Positions 58,181 through 64,000 of a stretch of 64,000 bases of DNA are shown one piece after another. The notes under the pieces are model-generated. The model searched no databases. It was not told the origin of the DNA and saw nothing but the letters and a program-made list of their open reading frames with translations. Location: contig NZ_JAIQDJ010000001.1 of NCBI RefSeq assembly GCF_020034655.1, positions 1,116,001-1,180,000 on the forward strand, written 5' to 3'. Each line of letters starts with the position of its first letter. Positions within the stretch are counted from its first letter, which is position 1. The position numbers and the translations under genes were made by a program. Origin of the DNA: Thermomonas beijingensis. GTDB lineage: Bacteria; Pseudomonadota; Gammaproteobacteria; Xanthomonadales; Xanthomonadaceae.

Positions 58181-58206
58181 CATCCCCGTGCAGACGTGCG
58201 GGGATG
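58181..58206. terminator. Hairpin between the convergent small gene and LuxR regulator
   Basis: CATCCCCG (58181-58188) pairs with CGGGGATG (58199-58206) around a 10-base loop. The following sequence has only GCTGTTT, so terminator strength is doubtful. It lies between the small exported protein gene and the regulator on the opposite strand. Confidence 0.5.
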
Positions 58207-58228
58207 GCTGTTTGCAATTGGCTCTGAA

Positions 58229-58888
58229 TCAGAGCTGCACCAACCCCAGGCGTGCGGCTTCCAGCGTGGCTTCGGCGCGGCTGTTGATATTGAGTTTGCG
58301 GTAGATGCTTTTCAGGTGATCTGACACCGTGTGCTTGCTGATTTGCAGGCGTTCCACCAATTCGGGCAGTCGGCAACCTTTGCTGACCAGGACCAGCACG
58401 TCGCGTTCGCGTGGGGTCAGGACTTCAACCCCCGGTGCACTGTCACCGCCAGCTATCGGCTGGAAGGCCCGCAGCAGGCGTTGTGCAATCGCCGGTGATA
58501 GGGCAGGCTCACCGCGCAAAATGCCGTCGAGTGCGGCGGCCAGGCGTTCTTCGGGCTGGTCCTTGAGTAAGTAGCCTTGTGCCCCGGCACGCAGAGCGGG
58601 GAACACATGGGCATCGTCACCAAATAATGTGGTCACCACAATCGTGCAGTCTGGCCATTGCTGCGCCAATGGGCGAATCAGCGTGGTGCCATCACCATCG
58701 GGCAATCCCAAATCCACCAGCGCCAATTGCGCTGGCGCTGCGCTTTGCAGGAGGCGTTTGCCTTCTGCCAGCGTAGGTGCATGGGTCACCTGGATACCTG
58801 GAAAGCGCGCTTGCAGCAATTTGCTCAGCCAAGCAGTGACGTCCGGCAAATCTTCCAGCAACAGCGCGTGGGCAGGGATGGTGGTCAT
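58229..58888 (-). CDS. Two-component response regulator, NarL/LuxR type
   Basis: A 219-aa response regulator from ATG 58888; two earlier starts add only weak extensions. The receiver domain holds the acidic pair (LLLED), the phospho-Asp in LALVDLGLPDGDG and Lys in GYLLKD. The C-terminal LuxR helix-turn-helix is VLTPRERDVLVLVSKG ... QISKHTVSDHLKSIYRKLN. It overlaps the kinase gene by 4 bases. Target genes are unknown; the adjacent cco genes are candidates. Confidence 0.93.
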   Translation of the reverse strand: MTTIPAHALLLEDLPDVTAWLSKLLQARFPGIQVTHAPTLAEGKRLLQSAAPAQLALVDLGLPDGDGTTLIRPLAQQWPDCTIVVTTLFGDDAHVFPALRAGAQGYLLKDQPEERLAAALDGILRGEPALSPAIAQRLLRAFQPIAGGDSAPGVEVLTPRERDVLVLVSKGCRLPELVERLQISKHTVSDHLKSIYRKLNINSRAEATLEAARLGLVQL

Positions 58889-59592
58889 CGAGACATGCTG
58901 CGCCAAGGCTGGGGACTGGGGCATCCCGCGGCTGCGGGGGGCAAGGGGAAGCTCAGGCGCACTTTGGTGCCACCCAAGGTGCCTTGCTGCCAATCGATAT
59001 TCCCATGCAGCTCATCGGCGCGATTGCGCATGCTGCGGGTGCCACGGCCATCGCCAATGCGAGTGGGGTCAAACTGCCCGTCATCGGTGACTTCAAAAAC
59101 CAATGCGTTGCCGGATACCCCAACCACGATCCGCAAATGCTCGGCATCGGCATGCCGCAGTGCATTGGTGACCGACTCGCGGCCAATGCGAAACAAGTGC
59201 ATGGTTTGCGCGCGATCCAGTGCGGGGTCAGGCAGGCCCTCTTTTTGCTGCCATGTCAATTCGATGGCGCGGGTTTGCAGGCGCTGTTCGGTTTCGTCGC
59301 GCAATTGCGCCAGCACTTCCAGCAAGCTGCCTTCGATGCTGCGCTCACGGCTGAGAATGGCGCGCAAATCCTGCAGAATTTCGCGCACCAGCGGTTGCTC
59401 GGAGGCGGGCACGCGGTGCAGCAAGGTCAACAGGCGGCTGCCGACGTCATCGTGCAAGTCGTCGTAGATACGTTGACGTTCGGCATCCAACGCCTGTGCC
59501 AATGCGAGCTGCTGCTGCAATGCGGACAGGTCAGGGCTGGGCGTGGATGCCTGCGGTGTATCGCGTTTCCACCAATCCCGTAGCGCCATCAT
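58885..59592 (-). CDS. Soluble histidine kinase (HisKA_3 type) without a recognisable sensor domain
   Basis: A 235-aa kinase. The phosphoacceptor motif is ERQRIYDDLHDDVGSRLLTLLH and the ATPase has the N box ESVTNALRHA and G motifs DDGQFDPTRIGDGRGTRSMRNRA. The N-terminal ~35 residues form only a coiled coil; there is no membrane segment, PAS or GAF. It starts the two-gene operon with the regulator. A short palindrome TACAATTGTA at 59636-59645 lies 44-53 bases upstream. Confidence 0.9.
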   Translation of the reverse strand: MMALRDWWKRDTPQASTPSPDLSALQQQLALAQALDAERQRIYDDLHDDVGSRLLTLLHRVPASEQPLVREILQDLRAILSRERSIEGSLLEVLAQLRDETEQRLQTRAIELTWQQKEGLPDPALDRAQTMHLFRIGRESVTNALRHADAEHLRIVVGVSGNALVFEVTDDGQFDPTRIGDGRGTRSMRNRADELHGNIDWQQGTLGGTKVRLSFPLPPAAAGCPSPQPWRSMSR

Positions 59593-59660
59593 GTATGACT
59601 CTCCAGCGGTTGCGTGTTGTCTTTGTGCAGGTAATTACAATTGTAGAGTATCCATGCGGT

Positions 59661-60386
59661 TCAGCCGGGCAAGCTGCGGCAGCCCAGCGCCATCAGGATG
59701 CCGTGCATGGCGGGCAGGTGCATCAGCCATGGCGCGATCACGGTCAACAGACCCGCGGCGATCACCAGCAGCCCGGCAGCGCTGCGCAGCGGCCCGCGTT
59801 GCAAGCGTTGGCCGATGCGTTGCCCGGCCCACGTCAGGGACACCATCACCGGCAAGGTGCCCAGCCCGAAGGCGGCCATGGTCAGTGCGCCGTGCACCGC
59901 GCTGGCTGATAGCCACGCGGCGGCCAGCAGCGTGGTGGACAGGCCGCACGGCATCCAACCCCACAGCATGCCCAGTGCCAAGCGCTTGCCGGCGGTATTG
60001 GCCGGCAGCAGGCGACGTTGCAGTGGCCGCAACGCCAGCCACAGCCGGTTGCCGGGGCCACCAAAAAAGCGCGGGATGCGGCCGCGCTGATCGAACATGC
60101 GCAGGCCGGCCAGGATCAGCACCAGACCCACCGCAGCGCGCATGGCGATGGGCAGCCAAGGGATGCGCGCCAGACCCAGCAGGCCGCCCCCCAGCCCCCC
60201 CACGAGGGCGCCGGCCAGCATATAGCCCAGTACCCGCCCCAGATTGGGTTGTGCTGCTACCCACCAGCCACGGGATTGTGTGGAAAATCCGGTCGCAATG
60301 CCGCCGCACATGGCCACGCAATGCGCGCCGCCGAGCAGGCCGGTGAGCAGGGCAGCACCGAGTACGAGTGTGTCAACCGGCATCAC
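59661..60386 (-). CDS. Sulfite exporter TauE/SafE-type membrane protein of the cbb3 oxidase cluster
   Basis: A 241-aa membrane protein with about six hydrophobic segments. GLLGGAHCVAMCGGI at the start and LWGWMPCGLSTTLLAAAW in the middle show the two conserved Cys/Met motifs of this family, which is often found just after ccoS. It may move copper or another metal for cytochrome oxidase maturation (inference from context). Its start region overlaps ccoS by 14 bases. Confidence 0.85.
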   Translation of the reverse strand: MMPVDTLVLGAALLTGLLGGAHCVAMCGGIATGFSTQSRGWWVAAQPNLGRVLGYMLAGALVGGLGGGLLGLARIPWLPIAMRAAVGLVLILAGLRMFDQRGRIPRFFGGPGNRLWLALRPLQRRLLPANTAGKRLALGMLWGWMPCGLSTTLLAAAWLSASAVHGALTMAAFGLGTLPVMVSLTWAGQRIGQRLQRGPLRSAAGLLVIAAGLLTVIAPWLMHLPAMHGILMALGCRSLPG

Positions 60387-60573
60387 TATCTTCGGGTGGG
60401 GCCGCCGGTGGCGTGGCGGGCTTGGACAGTGGCGGTGGATCCTCGCGCAGGATGTCCAGCGCGGGGGTGTCCAAATCTTCGAACTGGCCGTGTTTGACCG
60501 CCCACGAGAAGAGCAGTGCAGCGACCCCGATCATCACCAAGCTGATAGGAATCAGGAACAGCAAAATATTCAT
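60373..60573 (-). CDS. ccoS: cbb3-type cytochrome oxidase assembly protein CcoS
   Basis: A 66-aa protein, MNILLFLIPISLVMIGVAALLFSWAV, with one membrane helix and then the CcoS motif KHGQFEDLDTPALDILRED. The ATG at 60573 is chosen over an upstream frame that overlaps ccoI. CcoS is needed for cofactor insertion into cbb3 oxidase. It overlaps ccoI by 4 bases. Confidence 0.93.
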   Translation of the reverse strand: MNILLFLIPISLVMIGVAALLFSWAVKHGQFEDLDTPALDILREDPPPLSKPATPPAAPPEDSDAG

Positions 60574-62939
60574 GGGCGAACCACGCGGGTCAGGCGCAAG
60601 GCATTGGCGGTTACCGCCAGTGAAGACAAGGCCATGCCCAGTGCCGCCAACCAAGGGGTGACGTTGCCGGTCGCGGCCAACGGAATGGCAAGCAAGTTAT
60701 AACCCAAGGCCCAGGCCAGGTTTTGGCGAATGATACGGCGCGTGCGGCGCGCAATACCCAGTGTGGCCGGCACAGTGCCAAGCGCGCTGCCGGCCAGCAC
60801 GAGATCGGCCGCACGCTGTGCCAATGCAGCACCATCGCCGATCGCCAGCGATACATCGGCACCGGCCAACACCGGCGCATCATTCAGGCCATCACCCACC
60901 ATCGCCACCACGCGCCCCTGCTGTTGCAGGCTGCGCACCAGCGCCAGTTTGGCCTCGGGCGTTTGCCGCGCATGGGCATTGGCAAGGTCCATGGCGTGGG
61001 CGAAGCGCTGCACCGACGCCGGTGCATCACCGCTGGCCAGGTGCAGGGTCACCCCTTGTGTGCGCAGCGCTTGCAATGCCGCCATCGCATCCTGGCGTTG
61101 CTGTTCGACGAAGGCAAAGCGTACGTGTGCGCCGCTGCTATTGGCCAGCCACACCGCGCCATCATCCTCGCCAGCACCTGCAAACGGGGCGGTGCCGATA
61201 CGCCAGTGCTGGCCGTCGATCCAGCCCTCCACGCCTTGCCCGGCAATGGCGCGCACGCCGGTGGCGGTAGGGATGTTCTCAACCCGTGCAAATGCGGATG
61301 CCAAGGGGTGACTGCTGTCGCGTTCCAACGCGGCAGCGATGCGCAGGGCGGTTTGCGCATCCATCCCCGTGCAGTGATCGATCGTTTGCAGCACGGGCTT
61401 GCCATCGCTGAGGGTGCCGGTTTTATCGAATACCACATCGGTCACACGCGCCAGCCGGTCCAGCCCGTCCGGGCGTACCGACAGCACGCCGATCTTGGCC
61501 AGTGCACCATGCGCGGTGGCCAGTGCCGCCGGCACCGCCAGCGACAGTGCGCAGGGGCAGCTGATCACCAGCAGTGATAGCACTACTTCAAATGCCCGCG
61601 CGGGTTCATGCACGCGCCACCACGCATACACCGCAATCGCAGCCAGCAGCAGGCCTGCGACAAACCAGCCGGCGATGCGTTCGGCACCACGTGCCAACGC
61701 CGGACGGTGTGCCTGCGCGGTTTCCACCAGCCGCACCAGTTCGGCCAAGCGGGTCGCTGCGCCCACTTGGGTAATGCGGATGCGTGCGGCGTGCTCACGG
61801 CAGGCGGTACCGGCATACACGGCAGCCCCGGCGTGTTTGGTTATCGGCGCAGCTTCGCCGGTGAGCAGGGACTCTTCGAAATGCGCATCGGCATCCAGCA
61901 GCACGCCATCGGCGGGGACGGGTTCACCCACCGCCACGCGCACCACGTCTTCCACCGCGAGCGCGTCGATGGGCACCGATTCGCGGCTGCCGTCGGCCAG
62001 TTCGCGGGTGGCAAACGCCGGCCGCGCCCGCGCCAATGCGTCCACCTGTGCCGACGCAATACTGCGTGCGCGTTGTTCCAATTGACGGGCGACCAACAGC
62101 AGGAAAATAAACATCACCGCCGCGTCATACCAGACATGCGTGCCGCCTTGCACGGTCTCCCACGTGCTGGCGGCCCACGCCAGCAGGGTGGAACCGGCAA
62201 TCAGGACGTCCATGCCCAGCCGCTTGCCGCGCAACTCGTGCCATGCACCCAGCAGGAATGGCCAGCCGGCCCAAAACACTACCGGGGTGGACACCATGAA
62301 GGTGATCCAGCGGAAAAAATCGCGGGTAGGCAGCGGCATTTGCCCGCGGGTGTCCAGATACAGCGCTTCGGCAAACATCATCGCCTGCATCGCGCCGATG
62401 CCGGCCAAGCCAATGCGCAGCAGGTCGCGATTGCGCTCGCGCCGGCGTGCGGCTTCACGTGCTTCACCGGTGGCGAGGTAGGGCCGATAACCTAGCGCAG
62501 CCAGCCGCGCCAATGGTTTGGATAGCGATGTTTGCGCTGGGTCCCAGGCGATGCGGATGCGCCCGGTAATCGCGTTTGCACTGGTGTCCAGCACACCGGC
62601 TTCACGGGTCAAGGCGCGATCAATCAGCCACGCGCAGGCGGCACAGCGCATACCGTCAGTGAGTAGGGTGATTTCGCGGCCACCGGCCACGTTGCGGGCA
62701 TGGCTGGCGAGTAATTCTTCGCGGTCCCACACCGCAAGCGAGGGCGCATCGGCATCTACCCGTCCGGCCGGCGCGCTGCGCAGGCGGTAGTAGTCGCCCA
62801 GATGCGCGTCGCTGATCCAATGCGCCGCCGCAGCGCAGCCGTCGCAGCAAAAAGCCCGTGCACTGCCATCGAACTCGGCCTGCACCGGGTGCTGCGGCAA
62901 GGGTTCGCCGCAGTGGTGGCAGACGCTGAGCGCAGTCAC
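60570..62939 (-). CDS. ccoI: Copper-translocating P-type ATPase for cbb3 oxidase
   Basis: CcoI (CopA2-type) exports copper for cbb3 oxidase assembly. The 789-aa product starts at GTG 62939 (VTALSVCHHCGEPLP). It has an N-terminal Cys-rich FixI region (CHHCG ... FCCDGCAAAAHWI), one metal-binding domain with GMRCAACAWLID, the P-type signature ISCPCALSLAVP (CPC), the phosphorylation motif DKTGTLSDG, HPLASAF and GDGLNDAPVL. It lies 4 bases after ccoH. Confidence 0.95.
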   Translation of the reverse strand: MTALSVCHHCGEPLPQHPVQAEFDGSARAFCCDGCAAAAHWISDAHLGDYYRLRSAPAGRVDADAPSLAVWDREELLASHARNVAGGREITLLTDGMRCAACAWLIDRALTREAGVLDTSANAITGRIRIAWDPAQTSLSKPLARLAALGYRPYLATGEAREAARRRERNRDLLRIGLAGIGAMQAMMFAEALYLDTRGQMPLPTRDFFRWITFMVSTPVVFWAGWPFLLGAWHELRGKRLGMDVLIAGSTLLAWAASTWETVQGGTHVWYDAAVMFIFLLLVARQLEQRARSIASAQVDALARARPAFATRELADGSRESVPIDALAVEDVVRVAVGEPVPADGVLLDADAHFEESLLTGEAAPITKHAGAAVYAGTACREHAARIRITQVGAATRLAELVRLVETAQAHRPALARGAERIAGWFVAGLLLAAIAVYAWWRVHEPARAFEVVLSLLVISCPCALSLAVPAALATAHGALAKIGVLSVRPDGLDRLARVTDVVFDKTGTLSDGKPVLQTIDHCTGMDAQTALRIAAALERDSSHPLASAFARVENIPTATGVRAIAGQGVEGWIDGQHWRIGTAPFAGAGEDDGAVWLANSSGAHVRFAFVEQQRQDAMAALQALRTQGVTLHLASGDAPASVQRFAHAMDLANAHARQTPEAKLALVRSLQQQGRVVAMVGDGLNDAPVLAGADVSLAIGDGAALAQRAADLVLAGSALGTVPATLGIARRTRRIIRQNLAWALGYNLLAIPLAATGNVTPWLAALGMALSSLAVTANALRLTRVVRP

Positions 62940-62943
62940 GGTC

Positions 62944-63474
62944 TTAGGGTTGCGGGCTATCGGGGGGGGCGGTGTCTTCCACCGCCGGCCGCAACTGGGC
63001 GGCCAGTTGGCCCTTGGGCATGCGGCCGCGCAAACGCCACTGTTCGCCTGTTGCCGGTTGCAATTGCAGCAGCCAATCGTGATCAAGAGCAGGTTTGGCG
63101 TCGATGCGCCAGCCGGCTTCGTGCGGGGCAAGTTGCAACACCAGGTCATCGGCTTCGCGGGTGGGATGGTGCAACTTCAATTGCAGTGCTGCGCTGTGGT
63201 CAAAATCGCCACTGACCGGCAACACTTCGATAAACCCATGTTCCTCGTCATAGCGCGCAATCGCACCCAGCTTGCGTTGTGCGGCACGCGTATCCGGGCT
63301 CAAGTCGGCCTGCTGTGCTTGGCCGGTGCGCTGCACCTTGTCCGGCACCACATCCATCGGGCCGTCGGCATTGGCGACCACATACATCACCACACTACCG
63401 ATCACGACAGCACCGACCAGGAGCACCATCAACCAGACGATGGGTTGCCGCCACGGGGAGGTTTTCTGTTCCAT
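62944..63474 (-). CDS. ccoH: cbb3 oxidase assembly protein CcoH/FixH
   Basis: A 176-aa membrane protein with one N-terminal helix (PIVWLMVLLVGAVVIGSVVMYV) and the FixH periplasmic domain ending in WRLRGRMPKG. FixH is needed for cbb3 oxidase assembly, probably with the CcoI copper pump. It sits in the usual order ccoG-ccoH-ccoI-ccoS. Confidence 0.9.
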   Translation of the reverse strand: MEQKTSPWRQPIVWLMVLLVGAVVIGSVVMYVVANADGPMDVVPDKVQRTGQAQQADLSPDTRAAQRKLGAIARYDEEHGFIEVLPVSGDFDHSAALQLKLHHPTREADDLVLQLAPHEAGWRIDAKPALDHDWLLQLQPATGEQWRLRGRMPKGQLAAQLRPAVEDTAPPDSPQP

Positions 63475-63538
63475 TGAAATGTCCTTTGTGTGCCCGGCGT
63501 GCCGGACACGGCTTTAGAGGATTGACCGGTGGATGGGT

Positions 63539-64000
63539 TCAAACAGGACCGAAGAAGGCGCTGTCCACTCGCTTCTTGGCACTGCCATCGCTGGCTTCGA
63601 TCACAAAGGTGACGTCATGCCGGCCCTTGATGGGGCTGTCACTGCCAATCTCGACATCTTGCGCAATCACCTGACCGGCCGGGACTTTGACAGCCAGCGG
63701 GCTGCCTTTGAGTGCCAGCGGCGACTTGTCGGCCACTTCAATCTGCACGCGGTATACATGATCGGTGTCGGTTTTGTTGACCAGCTTCAAGGTGTAGCCA
63801 TTGGCGATGTGGCTGCCTTGCTGTTGATACAGGGCATTGCGGTCACGCAGCACGTCGGCAATCAATGGGCTGCGATGCACAACGCCCCACACCCAGCCAC
63901 TCACCAGCGCGGTCAGCAGCAGGCTGTACACAAGAATACGCGGGCGCACCACATGCACGCTTTGACCATCCAGCGCGTGCTGGGTGGTGTAGCGGATCAG
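63539..64000 (-). CDS. ccoG: Cytochrome oxidase accessory protein CcoG (FixG), C-terminal part
   Basis: The frame is open to the window edge (LIRYTTQHALDGQSVHVVRPR), so the N-terminal ferredoxin-like and membrane part lies beyond. The visible part has the last membrane helix (VYSLLLTALVSGWVWGVV) and the immunoglobulin-like FixG_C domain (YTLKLVNKTDTDHVYRVQIEV ... VPAGQVIAQDVEIG). CcoG helps mature cbb3 oxidase, probably in copper reduction. It is followed by ccoH 64 bases downstream. Confidence 0.94.
   Translation of the reverse strand: MIRYTTQHALDGQSVHVVRPRILVYSLLLTALVSGWVWGVVHRSPLIADVLRDRNALYQQQGSHIANGYTLKLVNKTDTDHVYRVQIEVADKSPLALKGSPLAVKVPAGQVIAQDVEIGSDSPIKGRHDVTFVIEASDGSAKKRVDSAFFGPV

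Overview
The window looks like a chromosomal segment of a gammaproteobacterium of the Xanthomonadaceae/Lysobacteraceae. The signs are the run pcnB-folK-panB-panC-panD-pgi, tRNA-fMet-rimP-nusA-infB-rbfA-truB-rpsO-pnp, a bacterial 3-hydroxyanthranilate/kynurenine gene set, many secreted metallopeptidases, a TonB-dependent receptor, type IV minor pilins with PilY1, and ccoGHIS. Base composition is moderately GC-rich, seemingly below that of Xanthomonas proper; I cannot name a genus. I see no prophage, complete insertion sequence or CRISPR array.

Layout. 1-6.4 kb: 3' end of dapB, tRNA-Glu(CTC) on the minus strand, then pcnB-folK, panB-panC-panD and pgi, with overlaps or short gaps. 6.4-15.7 kb: initiator tRNA, a terminator, then the translation/RNA operon rimP-nusA-infB-rbfA-truB and rpsO-pnp. 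15.8-18.9 kb (minus): a tightly overlapping operon of aldehyde dehydrogenase, beta-carbonic anhydrase, RidA/2-aminomuconate deaminase and 3-hydroxyanthranilate dioxygenase. 19-23.2 kb: rpsF-rpsR-rplI, dnaB (with a perfect DnaA box upstream) and alr. 23.2-24.8 kb: a wax ester synthase/DGAT-type acyltransferase.

24.8-43.9 kb is rich in exported hydrolases and envelope proteins: M20, M14, two DUF885 lipoproteins, M13 and M1 peptidases, an OmpA-family lipoprotein, an exported peroxiredoxin, a second RidA, a BlaI-type repressor with an M56 membrane peptidase that lacks a penicillin-sensor domain, a frameshifted MASE2-GGDEF cyclase, a small YbiI-type zinc-finger protein and a Gln/Arg/Tyr-rich exported protein. 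43.9-46.5 kb: a HIT protein, a dienelactone-hydrolase-like protein and rimO. 46.5-47.5 kb is a small toxin-antitoxin islet (higBA plus a truncated PIN toxin). 47.5-54.2 kb: the minor-pilin operon fimT-pilV-pilW-pilX-pilY1-pilE. 54.4-58.2 kb: a TonB-dependent receptor, pncC and a small Ala/Lys-rich exported protein. 58.2-64 kb (minus): end of ccoG, then ccoH, ccoI, ccoS and a SafE-like membrane protein, followed by a sensorless histidine kinase/LuxR-type response regulator pair.

Most of the window is conserved housekeeping sequence. The least ordinary signals are: five 14-bp-spaced TCTAGAA iterons in front of the BlaI/M56 pair; that M56 protein's coiled-coil C-terminus; a PPC-type domain embedded in PilY1; a carbonic anhydrase translationally coupled inside a 3-hydroxyanthranilate degradation operon with a palindrome at its promoter; a DnaA box before dnaB; patches of unusually GC-ending codons in pnp/nbaC/ridA; and an operator-like palindrome at higBA. 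None clearly amounts to a wholly new system; the iteron/BlaI/M56 unit and the carbonic-anhydrase operon are the best leads.
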